Below, piece after piece: positions 18,805 to 28,400 of a stretch of 64,000 nt of DNA. Location of the stretch: NCBI RefSeq assembly GCF_000425265.1, contig NZ_AUDC01000001.1:1-64000 (forward strand), read 5' to 3'. Position numbers and translations under genes: made by a program. The stretch's first letter is position 1. Each line of letters starts with the position of its first letter. The notes under the pieces were generated by a model. It was not told the origin of the DNA. It ran no database searches and saw only the letters and a list, made by a program, of their open reading frames with translations. Origin of the DNA: Maridesulfovibrio zosterae DSM 11974. Its GTDB lineage: Bacteria > Desulfobacterota > Desulfovibrionia > Desulfovibrionales > Desulfovibrionaceae.

Positions 18805-19698
18805 ATGTTCAAAAAAATGGCTGTGGGCTTTTGGCTAATGATAGCAGTAACTTTTATATTTCCTCATACCGGCATAGCAAAAGATCTTATCCGCTTGATA
18901 AACCGCCATTCCTATCTAGATTCTCGGCATATTTATGAAAATAAAATCCTGACCATGGCGCTTGAGAAAACAAGAGATAACTTTGGAGATTTTGCAATTG
19001 AAACGACAATCTCTGATGCACAACGGGAACGCCTTTTTAAGGAATTGCTCAAAGGGAAGAAATTGAATCTCTATGTCGCACCAACTCAGGAGAAATGGGA
19101 GGAAGAATTAATACCGATACGTATTCCTGTATTGAAAGGAATTTTAGGTTACCGCCTTTTCCTTATCCGAAAACAGGATATAGAAAGATTTTCATCAATC
19201 AAATCAGTTGAAGAGTTGAAAAAATTAAGAGTGGGACTTAATAGGCACTGGAGTACGACCAAGGTTATGGAGGGGCTTGACTTTAATGTCGTAAGAGGAG
19301 GTGCTTACGCAGGGCTGTTTAAGATGCTTCTGTATGATCGGTTTGACTATTTCCCAAGAGGGGTAAGTGAGATCTTTGCTGAATATGAAAGCAGGAATCT
19401 GCTTATGCCTGATCTGGCAATTGAACCGGGTATTGCATTGTACTTACCACAGCCTGTATATTTTTTTGTTTCGCCCATGTATCCACGACTGGCGAAGAGG
19501 ATTAAAAGTGGACTGGAAATAATGCTTAAAGATGGAAGTTTTGATAAATTATTCTGGGAATATAATTCATCAAATCTTGGCAAAGCTGATCTTAAAAATC
19601 GAATGATCATTGCCGTAGATAACCCTTTTCTGTCCCCGGAAACACCATTTGAACGAAAAGAATTATGGTTTAATCCGCTTAAAGCGCATGAAAATTAG
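18805..19698 (+). CDS. periplasmic solute-binding-like protein, divergent
   Basis: The protein has 297 residues with a signal peptide (about 1-25, ending GIA|KD). The mature part fits a diverged type II solute-binding fold: RIPVLKGILGYRLFLIRK, SVEELKKLRVGLNRHWSTT, and a C-terminal LAKRIKSGLEIMLKDGSFD helix like that of family-3 proteins. The canonical ligand-binding arginine block is not evident. AAATATG after GGAGG gives a firm start. It is divergent from the orphan binding protein at 17769, with no transporter genes beside either. Confidence 0.75.
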   Translation: MFKKMAVGFWLMIAVTFIFPHTGIAKDLIRLINRHSYLDSRHIYENKILTMALEKTRDNFGDFAIETTISDAQRERLFKELLKGKKLNLYVAPTQEKWEEELIPIRIPVLKGILGYRLFLIRKQDIERFSSIKSVEELKKLRVGLNRHWSTTKVMEGLDFNVVRGGAYAGLFKMLLYDRFDYFPRGVSEIFAEYESRNLLMPDLAIEPGIALYLPQPVYFFVSPMYPRLAKRIKSGLEIMLKDGSFDKLFWEYNSSNLGKADLKNRMIIAVDNPFLSPETPFERKELWFNPLKAHEN

Positions 19699-19751
19699 CT
19701 GAATTATGTATTTTTGACAAAATAAATACTTACATAAATTGCTCCAAAGAA

Positions 19752-19781
19752 GAGGGTAGGTCAATGTTTGCTTCTACCCTC
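19752..19781. terminator. weak hairpin between convergent genes
   Basis: GAGGGTAG and CTACCCTC pair over eight bases with a 14-base loop, between the convergent ends of the solute-binding and diguanylate cyclase genes. The T run is poor on both sides. Confidence 0.35.
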
Positions 19782-19843
19782 GGGTAGATAACTATCTTTA
19801 ATATATTAAAGTTTAAAATTTCATTAGAGCCGGGACTTGCGCA

Positions 19844-21253
19844 TTATCCATAAGCATTCCGGGTTTTAGTAACAACTCTATTCCTACCCATGTGTTTTGC
19901 TTCGTAAAGAGCTTTGTCTGCATTTTGTATAACATCGGCAAGATTTTTATTTTCTTCGCGTTCAACAACTCCAATAGATACTGTAAATGAAATGCTGCTA
20001 TCAGGACCATCAATTTTTAATTGAGAAAGGGCTCTTCTGACTCTTTCGGCAGCCAGCCTTGCCTCTTCTAAATCTGTCTCAGGTAAAACAGCAGCAAACT
20101 CTTCACCTCCAATCCTTCCGAAAAGATCTGTCAGGCGGAGTATTTCTCGACATTTAGTAGAAAGAGATCTCAAGACATCATCCCCTACCGCATGTCCATA
20201 TGTATCGTTTACAGCTTTAAAGTGATCAATATCAAGCATGATAAGCGATAGAGGTCTTTCATAACGTTTAGCATGCTCCATTTCCTCTTCGCCCCTTTCA
20301 AGGAAACGGTGAAGATTGTTAGCCCCTGTAAGCGCGTCTGTTGTGGCCAAATAGCTTAATTGGTCTTCCAGTTGTTTTCTTTGGGTAATGTCATCAATAA
20401 TTATAAGTATTCCAGTGAATTTGTCTGACACATCCAGCATACGGGCAAAAAATACATCAAAATATTTATGTGCACCAAATAAGTCTGTATTTGTCTCTAT
20501 CCTTTGAGTAGAAGAATTTCCCTGCAAAAAAGATGTTGCTTCTTTTTCTATCCAAGGCAGGTAATTCCTCAATGGTTTGTGAAGTACTCCGACTTTTTTG
20601 TCTAAAGTGCTATGTCCCTTTGAGTAGTACATTTCCCCGGATGTTTTACTCAATCCAAGTAACTGGGCCGCAGCAAGGTTTAAATTGTCAAGTAAACCTT
20701 TTCTGTCGATCAGAAATGCCGGTCTCGGGGTGCTTTCAAATAGAGTCAGATACTTGTTCTTTTCATTGGAAAGATGACGATTTGTCTCCTCAATTTTAGC
20801 AATATGCTCGGAGTCTTTTGTCGTTATCCATTCAGCACTCAAGGATATTTCAAAGCGGTCGAAACTTTTTAAAATAAAACGAATCCAAGGTTCCTTTAAC
20901 TTTTCAGGACTTTTTTCGATAATCAAATCAATATATGTATCCCGGTAATATTTGAAAAGACCAAGGAACATAGAAATGTTGATACCTCGTGCCCGGTGTC
21001 TTCTGGCTTCAAGTCTTCCGAATTCAGTAACAGGATCATTTGTATAGTTTTCATCAGCATGAAGTTGAGGCTCTTGTATGCCATGCATATGAAGGTTCAT
21101 ACACAGAGCATCTGTCAGCCCCGATATGGATAAGCGCCATGCATCTAATAGTGTAGACGTATATTTAGTATAGTTATGACGCTTAGAATATGAAAGAATT
21201 TGTTCCATGAGCCATGTTTCATTATCTTTCAATAATTTTGAAAGTTGTTCCAT
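19844..21253 (-). CDS. diguanylate cyclase with helical N-terminal sensor and PAS
   Basis: ATG 21253 is preferred to the adjacent GTG 21256 because of GGGGAGG just upstream, giving 469 residues. An N-terminal all-helical part (1-160) resembles RsbR-type N-terminal sensor domains. A PAS domain follows (about 170-300, RPAFLIDRKGLLDNLNLAA), then a GGDEF domain (about 310-465). The active-site signature is GGEEF at 382-386. An inhibitory-site motif RLTD lies just before it (RLTDLFGRIGGEEF), so product feedback is expected. There is no membrane helix, so it makes cyclic di-GMP in the cytosol. What the sensor perceives is unknown. Confidence 0.9.
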   Translation of the reverse strand: MEQLSKLLKDNETWLMEQILSYSKRHNYTKYTSTLLDAWRLSISGLTDALCMNLHMHGIQEPQLHADENYTNDPVTEFGRLEARRHRARGINISMFLGLFKYYRDTYIDLIIEKSPEKLKEPWIRFILKSFDRFEISLSAEWITTKDSEHIAKIEETNRHLSNEKNKYLTLFESTPRPAFLIDRKGLLDNLNLAAAQLLGLSKTSGEMYYSKGHSTLDKKVGVLHKPLRNYLPWIEKEATSFLQGNSSTQRIETNTDLFGAHKYFDVFFARMLDVSDKFTGILIIIDDITQRKQLEDQLSYLATTDALTGANNLHRFLERGEEEMEHAKRYERPLSLIMLDIDHFKAVNDTYGHAVGDDVLRSLSTKCREILRLTDLFGRIGGEEFAAVLPETDLEEARLAAERVRRALSQLKIDGPDSSISFTVSIGVVEREENKNLADVIQNADKALYEAKHMGRNRVVTKTRNAYG

Positions 21254-21601
21254 CACCCCTCCCCGTTGCAGATAGAGACTTGACCCCAGTCTCTGACAAA
21301 TATTTTTAATTTTATATATTTTTATGAATCAAGATTAACATATGGTATATTTTTTTTATAACCCTACGCGTCGTGATTACTCACAATGTAAATTTGTTGC
21401 AATAAGTTGTTTTGTATCTTTTGGGTACAGAATTAGATAAATTGGGCTAATTCAACATCAATAGAGCGAAGTTCATTCTCCTTTGTGTCAGGCGCTTTTT
21501 TTTAGCAAGGTCTTAGTTCATATAAAACTTTGCTAAAATGTGTTCGGTGGAAGATATCCATAAAATTAATATCCTGATTTCTGAAACGTCCCGCAGGGTT
21601 A
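21254..21601. other. intergenic region without a gene
   Basis: This 348-base AT-rich region lies between the triple-binding-domain cyclase and the diguanylate cyclase, both leftward. An imperfect inverted repeat (TTTTAGCAAGGT at 21500, ACTTTGCTAAAA at 21527) is present, but on the minus strand it is followed by A rather than T residues, so it is not a normal terminator for the upstream gene. Confidence 0.4.
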
Positions 21602-24600
21602 CTACTCTTCCAGATACAAGGCTATCTCACTTAAGCGTTGAGAGATATTCTTTCGTTTTTCATTAGATAGCATATTGATATCTATGGATAGATCAAATCC
21701 ATGTTCATTGTAGCGGATCATGTTGCCAAAAGCGGAGCAGGAGTTTTCTTCTCCGCAGATTGAAGTGATGGCATAGGGCTGGATGCTTCTACGAATTCCC
21801 TTAACTTCTACAGGCTTTCGCTCTTCTACATTAACGATGTCCCTGACTAGATTGTATGTTTCTGAAGATATAAGTATTCCGCCCGGATCAGCCTGACCTT
21901 CGAGACGGGCTGCCAGATTAACTTCACCACCGATGATAGTATAATCCATTCGTGATTCAGAACCGAAGTTGCCAACATTGCAATATCCTGTGTTGATGCC
22001 CACTCTCATTTTGAATGGCTTATCGTATCCCGTTTCCTGCCATTCTTTTTCTAGTGCAACCATTCTTTTCTGCATTGCTACAGCCATACGTATACAAAGT
22101 TTTGCATCTTCTTTCACTCCCTTGGATTCAGGATCTCCAAAGAACATAAGCATAGCGTCACCAATAAATTTATCTATGGTGGCACCGTATTCAAAAGCGA
22201 TAGCAGACATCTCTGTGAAGTAATGGTTAAGCAGGGCTGTAAGGTCTTCCGGCTGCATATCATCCGTCGTCTGGGTGAAGTTCTTGATGTCTGAGAAAAA
22301 GACAGTAAGTTTTTTGCGCTCTGTGGATAAAACTACATCTCTATTACCCGAGAAGATTGAGTCATATACTTGCGGCGACAAATATTTAGCCAGTTTTGTA
22401 GACAATCCTTCAAGCATTGTATTTTTTTCATCCAGACATTTTAAAGTCTCTGCCAGTTCTGACTGAGCCTTCCTTCTTTCAGTAATTTCACTGCCGAGTT
22501 TTCTATTCCAAAGCACGACAAGCCCTATAATCAAAAGACCGCCGCCGGTAATAGGTAATGCCCATGTCATTACCGTATACATATCCAGACCATGCTCGTA
22601 TTTTAAGGCCAGCCATTTACCTTTGAATTCATCAGCCTGTTCATCTGACACAACACTCAATACTTTATTCAAAATTTCCAGTAGTTCGGGGGAGTCTTTG
22701 CGGACAGCCATAGCCAGAGGCATTATATAATCCGTTGCAGCAGCAACTTTTAAATTGGTTATTCCTTTTTGTTCAATAATATAACTTGTTGTAGCTAAAT
22801 CATTTATAAGCCAATCCACCTTGCCGAGCGTAAGGGCTGCGACTGCATCAGGAACAGTCGGAAATAGAAGCAACTCCAGCTCAGGATGGTCCGAAGCTAA
22901 ATATTCATGGGCAGCATAACCTTCGACAACAGCAATTCTGCCGCTGGTAATATCGCTTAATTGACTTATTAAGTGAGCGTCTTTTGGGGAGAAAATGACT
23001 ATAGGAAATTCAATATATGGCTCGGTAAAAAGAAGATATTTTTCTCTTGAAGGAGTTTTTGTTATTGATGGCAGGATATCAAGACGACCTTCCATGGCAT
23101 ATTGGAGAACCTCATTCCAGCTCAGACCGGCAACCGGGGTCATCTCCACTTTCAGCTTGTCCTGAATAAAGTTAATATACTCCGAAGCAATCCCTTGCAT
23201 TTTACCTTTCTTATCAATGAATTCAAAAGGGGCGCTTTGCGGATCTATTCCAAGTTTGATTTGCGGATGCGATTTCAGCCATGACCATTGTTCTTTTGTG
23301 AGTGAAAAAATTTTCTTCTGAAAACCTGAAGCATCAAGGTATGTAGAAAGAATAGCATTTTTTTCTTTCTTTGTTATAGCATCAAGACCTTTTTGAAGTA
23401 TGTTTTTTAGTATTGGATTATCCTTATCAACGGCAAACCTAAGCTGACCGGGAAGGTCTGTACGCCAGAGGCTGACAAGCTTCAAATTTGGGAGTGTGTA
23501 TTTTTTTATAAGATAGGACGCAACTACCTGATTGCCTATATATGCATCCGCTTTTCCTGTTGCCACAGCTTCCAAAGCATCTTGTGTGGTCTTAACTGGC
23601 AGCATTTTGATCTCGGGGTGGTCAGTTGGGAGATTTCGTGCAATAGCGTAACCTTTTTCTAAAGCTACCGTCTTTCCTTTCAGATCTTCAGGAGAGAAAA
23701 TATCGTTATTTTCTGAGGTGGTGAATATGGCGGAGTAATATTCTATATATGGTTTAGTAAAAATAAAATCTTTGCGGCGCTTTGGAGTATCATTCAATCC
23801 CGGAGCAGCATCCAATTTGCCTGCTTTAAGGTTCTTCATATGAGCATCCCAGTTTGTATCGAAAACAGGATTTATCTCAATGCCGACCTTACCCGCAGCC
23901 ATGCGAATGAAATCTGCTGCAATACCTGCATAGGAACCATCATCCTGTTTCATTTCAAATGGAGGCCAGTTTGGAGTTGAAGTCAGAGATATTGAAGCGT
24001 GTTTCTGAATGTATTTCTTTTCTTCATCAGTCAGTACAACTTCTGCCCCGGTTACATCTTTTTGGTAAAATCGGTCTTCGGGATTTTTTATCCAGTGTCT
24101 GTCAATTGATGAAAGCTTTTCGCGACTGATATTTCGAAAACCTTTATTGATAATATTAAGTAACTTAACTTTTCCTTTCAGTACTCCGGCGTGTACTGTG
24201 TTAGCTGTCGTTGAGCCTTTAATACGTGTGACTAATCCTTCGCATCCTAATCTTGTTAAGATCCTTGAAACAATGGTTATTTCGTCGAAAATAACATCGA
24301 CTTTCCCGGCAATAAGCTCAGTGATTAAAGCTTCATGTCCGTCATATTCATTAATCGAAATATCATTAAATTTATTGCGCAGATAGGCAGCCTGATAGGT
24401 TCCGGAGACGACCCCTATCTTTTTGTGAGCCAATTTATCCATTAAATATGGGGGAGAATTAGTTCTTTGATATAATGCACTTTTGATTGAGTATAAGGTG
24501 TCTGAAAAATCCATCCAGGAAGAGCGCTCATCATTTTTAAATAAACCAGAGTGGACATCGGCCTTACCAGACTTGACCATATTTAACGTTTCACTCCAAG

Positions 24601-24826
24601 TACCTGCTACGAAATCAACATCTGTGCCGGTCTGAGCGCCCCACAGTTTCCACATTTCAACTAGAATTCCAGCTGGATCACCTGCAGGTGTAAGTAGAGA
24701 TATCGGGGCATAGTTGCTGTCAATGGCAACAACTATTCTGTCTTTTGCCTGCACATCCTGAAAGCTAAGAAAAAGCGTTAGGAAACAAACAGGTATTATT
24801 ACTCTATACTGATAAACGGTAAACAT
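21602..24826 (-). CDS. class III adenylate cyclase with three tandem solute-binding domains
   Basis: The protein has 1074 residues. A signal-anchor (1-27) precedes three family-3 solute-binding domains in the periplasm (about 28-260, 283-505 and 515-740). Each shows the same order of blocks, for example NWPPFEMKQDDGSYAGIAAD and SAPFEFIDKKGKMQGIASEY. A membrane helix (about 756-776) and a short coiled coil lead to a class III cyclase domain (about 840-1020). Metal aspartates are in FFSDIKNF and IGDAMLMFFGD; the lysine in DKFIGD and the aspartate in MDYTIIGGEVNLAAR are the adenine-specifying pair, so ATP is the likely substrate. Such binding domains are common in BvgS-like kinases, where they work as tandem sensors; three of them on a cyclase is unusual. 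It should make cAMP in response to periplasmic ligands. Confidence 0.9.
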   Translation of the reverse strand: MFTVYQYRVIIPVCFLTLFLSFQDVQAKDRIVVAIDSNYAPISLLTPAGDPAGILVEMWKLWGAQTGTDVDFVAGTWSETLNMVKSGKADVHSGLFKNDERSSWMDFSDTLYSIKSALYQRTNSPPYLMDKLAHKKIGVVSGTYQAAYLRNKFNDISINEYDGHEALITELIAGKVDVIFDEITIVSRILTRLGCEGLVTRIKGSTTANTVHAGVLKGKVKLLNIINKGFRNISREKLSSIDRHWIKNPEDRFYQKDVTGAEVVLTDEEKKYIQKHASISLTSTPNWPPFEMKQDDGSYAGIAADFIRMAAGKVGIEINPVFDTNWDAHMKNLKAGKLDAAPGLNDTPKRRKDFIFTKPYIEYYSAIFTTSENNDIFSPEDLKGKTVALEKGYAIARNLPTDHPEIKMLPVKTTQDALEAVATGKADAYIGNQVVASYLIKKYTLPNLKLVSLWRTDLPGQLRFAVDKDNPILKNILQKGLDAITKKEKNAILSTYLDASGFQKKIFSLTKEQWSWLKSHPQIKLGIDPQSAPFEFIDKKGKMQGIASEYINFIQDKLKVEMTPVAGLSWNEVLQYAMEGRLDILPSITKTPSREKYLLFTEPYIEFPIVIFSPKDAHLISQLSDITSGRIAVVEGYAAHEYLASDHPELELLLFPTVPDAVAALTLGKVDWLINDLATTSYIIEQKGITNLKVAAATDYIMPLAMAVRKDSPELLEILNKVLSVVSDEQADEFKGKWLALKYEHGLDMYTVMTWALPITGGGLLIIGLVVLWNRKLGSEITERRKAQSELAETLKCLDEKNTMLEGLSTKLAKYLSPQVYDSIFSGNRDVVLSTERKKLTVFFSDIKNFTQTTDDMQPEDLTALLNHYFTEMSAIAFEYGATIDKFIGDAMLMFFGDPESKGVKEDAKLCIRMAVAMQKRMVALEKEWQETGYDKPFKMRVGINTGYCNVGNFGSESRMDYTIIGGEVNLAARLEGQADPGGILISSETYNLVRDIVNVEERKPVEVKGIRRSIQPYAITSICGEENSCSAFGNMIRYNEHGFDLSIDINMLSNEKRKNISQRLSEIALYLEE

Positions 24827-25440
24827 AGCTGCCTCGCATACTTATAAATATAAATTTAATCTTTTTTTTGAATATTTTGAAAGATATTAAGTGAAAGGTA
24901 TATTATTTATCAATATTGGACTACGCTAAATTACATAACCTATTAGAGGAAAGATTAGTTTTGTATAAGCAAGGCTCGCAACCATAAAATCTACTAAACA
25001 AAATATTTGAACGTGTGGATCGACTATATAGAGGCGTCTGAGCTTTGTTGACAGTATTATTTACCGCATTCAGCATGACAATAAAAAATGGTTAACCCAA
25101 TTTACGGGGTAACCATTTTTGTATTTACAGGGTAGCTTGTTTTTAACTGTTTATAAATAGTATCACCTACTTTTAATTTTAAACATTATTGTTTATGATA
25201 ACTGCATTATTATAATTTCTTTTATATAAAAATGTAGTAAATATCACATTGATACTTTGATTGGGGAGGTGGAGGTCGGTTCTGATTTGTAACCACCACT
25301 AATGTTGGATCTTTCCAGTTAGCTCAATGAGGCACAGGGTAGATTTATGTATCCATAACATCAGGAATTAATTATCGAATATATTGGGGTTACTATTACG
25401 ATTACTCAAGAAACATATACTCATAAATAGTGGAGATTTT
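24827..25440. other. 614-base divergent intergenic region
   Basis: The region lies between the triple-binding-domain cyclase (leftward) and a hybrid kinase (rightward). It contains a terminator-like hairpin at 25084-25120 that follows no gene on either strand. A GGTGG/CCACC pairing near 25270-25300 might form a hairpin. A TTG-started extension of the kinase frame at 25384 is less likely than the ATG at 25441. No protein-coding gene is supported. Confidence 0.45.
25084..25120. terminator. orphan terminator-like hairpin
   Basis: AAAAATGGTTAACCC and GGGGTAACCATTTTT pair with one mismatch around a seven-base loop and have T runs in both directions. No gene ends here: flanking genes are divergent and start 258 and 321 bases away. 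It may end an unseen small RNA or attenuate leader transcription. Confidence 0.6.
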
Positions 25441-28400
25441 ATGAAATTTCTTGACCGCAGGACGATTAAATCAAAATTGATTGCTTCGTTTATTGCTATC
25501 GCTATCGCTCTGGTTTTTTTTGGTATTTTTATACTGATAGAAATGGATACATTGGGAAATCTTACGACAACATTGTATGAACACCCCCTCAGAGTTTCTA
25601 ATGCAGCTCAGTCAGCACATAAAGGGGTTATCCGCATACAGGGATTGATGCAGGATATCATAGTTTCAAAGAATGTGTTTGAGTTTCAGGAGCAAATGGA
25701 TCGTATCCAGCAGGAAGAGAAGGACGTACTGGATCAGCTTAACATAGTGCAAAACTATATACTCGGGGAGCGGGGAGAAGAGATTGAGGCTGAAGCCCGT
25801 CAAACTTTTTTTCAGTGGAAAAAACTAAGGCTTCAAATTTTATCTCTCATTCGTGATGGAAAACGGAAAGAGGGGGTACAGATATTTAAACTGGAGAATG
25901 CTGAACTCGTTAATACCATTGAACTCAATATGCGTGATTTAACAGCTTACGCCCGGAAAAAAGCAGATGGCTTCATGAATGAAGCTAATAAAGTTCAAAG
26001 AAATATTACTACAAATACAATTATTGTGCTTGGTCTGCTTGTATTGTTCTTTTATTTTGTAAGCTCAACATTAATTAAACATCTTATAGGGCGGATAAGT
26101 GACCTCCAATCAATGGTGTCCACCATAACTGAGACCGGAAATTTTAAAGAAATTTCAGTAATAGGTGATAACGAACTGACTAAACTGGCTGTCAGTTTCA
26201 ATGACCTTATCAGATCACTGTCCCGTCAATTATGGCTTCGAGAGGGGCTGAATAAACTTAATGATGAACTGACTGTTGTTTCGTCGCTTGAGTTATTTGC
26301 AGAATCTATTTTAAAATTTCTCGCCACCCGTATGCAAGCTGGTACAGGGGCTTTCTTTCTTTATAATGATAAAGAAAAGAGCAGCTCAATGCTGGCTTCT
26401 TATTCCATGGCAGAAAGTAATAAGCTTACCAGAAAATTTGCTGACGGTGACGGGATTGTCGGGCAGGTCGCCAAGGAGCGCAGTCCTAGAATACTGACGG
26501 TTGTGACTCCTGATGAAGGGCTGATTGAGTCTGGAACCGTATCTGCCTCTCCCAACATCCTTTTTGCTTATCCATTAATTTTCGCAGACAAACTTCTGGG
26601 AGTTGTAGAGCTGACTTCATTTCATGAATTAGGAACTATCGAGCAGGCATTCATGAAGACTGCCAGTCATAATATAGCCACTGCACTCAATGCCATAATT
26701 CAGCGTAAAGAGATCGATGCTCTCTATGATGAAACTCGTGTACAGAATATAGAACTTACTAAAGCCGGTGAGATTGCCCGCAAAGCAAAGGAAGAGATCG
26801 AATTACGTAACAAAGAACTAAGCATTCGTTCGGAAGAGCTTAAGTTGCAGGCAAATCTTTTGAGTTTGCAGAAAAATGAATTGGAAGTGAAAAAGGTACA
26901 GGTCGAGGAATCCGATCGTCTTAAATCAGAATTTCTTTCTAATATGAGTCATGAGCTGCGTACTCCGCTAAACAGTATTCTGGCACTATCTCAACTGATG
27001 CAGATCAAGGGAACCGGCAGGGATGAAAAAAAAGAGGCCGAATACCTTAATGTTATTGAGAGGAATGGAAAGCATCTGCTCTCGCTGATTAATGATATCC
27101 TGGATCTTTCAAAGATTGAATCCGGACGTATGGAAGTTTACCTTTCCAGTTTTATACCGGCCGAGCTGCTGGAAGAGGTTTCCGCAACTATAAGGCCCAT
27201 GGCAGAGGATAAATCTTTATCTTTCATAACCAGAGTAGATTGTTATCAGAGCATGCTTTCAGACAGGGATAAGATCAGGCAGATATTGTTGAATCTGTTG
27301 TCTAATTCCATAAAATTCACAGATGAAGGAACTATTGAAGTCGAGCTTGGTACTGAGGATGACCATCTGGTACTGCATGTGAAAGATACTGGAATAGGAA
27401 TAGCCCCGGAAGATCAGGAAGATATTTTTGATGAATTTCGTCAGGTGGACGGATCGACATCCCGCAGACATGAAGGGACAGGACTTGGGCTTGCCATATG
27501 TAAAAAACTGGCCATAGCCCTTGAAGGTGATCTGGAAGTTGTTTCTGAACTTGGTCGTGGAAGTTCCTTTATCCTGCGTCTTCCTCTGCGGCTTAGCAAT
27601 TATAAAGAGAAAAAGAGAACTCCGTTAGAAGTCAGCCATAAAAAAAATGAAAAGTCTATGAATACGGTTCTGGTTGTTGATGACGATCCAAAGTCGCGCG
27701 AAATAATCACGGATCATCTTATAAATGCCGGCTACGATGTTATCGAGGCAGATAACGGCAGGCAAGCTTTGGATTTAGCCGCCAGTAATTCTCTAGTGGG
27801 TATCACTCTGGATATTTTTATGCCCGGAATGGACGGCTGGGAAACATTGAATCTGCTCAAGAGTAATCCGTCTACAATGGATATTCCGGTTATAGTAGTA
27901 TCAATAAGTGATGATACTACTACAGGATATGTTCTGGGAGCAACCAGCCACTTAACTAAACCTGTCGACAAACATCAGCTTCTTTTCGAGATAAATAAGC
28001 TCAAAAAGCAGGCTCCTATAAAAAAGGTTCTAATTGTTGATGATAATGAGAATGATCGCGCTATAATATCTAATATTCTGGAGGAATCGGGATACTCTAC
28101 CATAGAAGCGGACAACGGATGGTCAGGAGTAGATAAGGCGGTAAACCTGCTTCCTGACGCCATGACTCTGGATTTACTGATGCCGGAAATGGACGGTTTT
28201 CAAGTACTGGAGGAAATAGACCGGCTTCCACAGCTTAATTATCTGCCCGTGATAATAGTTACTGCCAAGGATCTCAGCTCTGAGGAACACAAGAAGCTTT
28301 TGGATAGGAGCAGATCTATCGTCCAGAAAGGTGACCTTGATGTCAAAACACTGCTGCAAAAGTTAGAGAACGGGTTGGATAACATCCGGTTGCAAATACC

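Noticed and set aside
21500-21538. Inverted repeat TTTTAGCAAGGT/ACTTTGCTAAAA as a terminator
   Set aside because: On the strand of the flanking genes it is followed by A residues, not T, and the stem is imperfect.
25260-25350. Possible cyclic-di-GMP riboswitch before the hybrid kinase
   Set aside because: A GCACAGGG string is present, but the rest of the GEMM consensus and its tetraloop receptor are missing.
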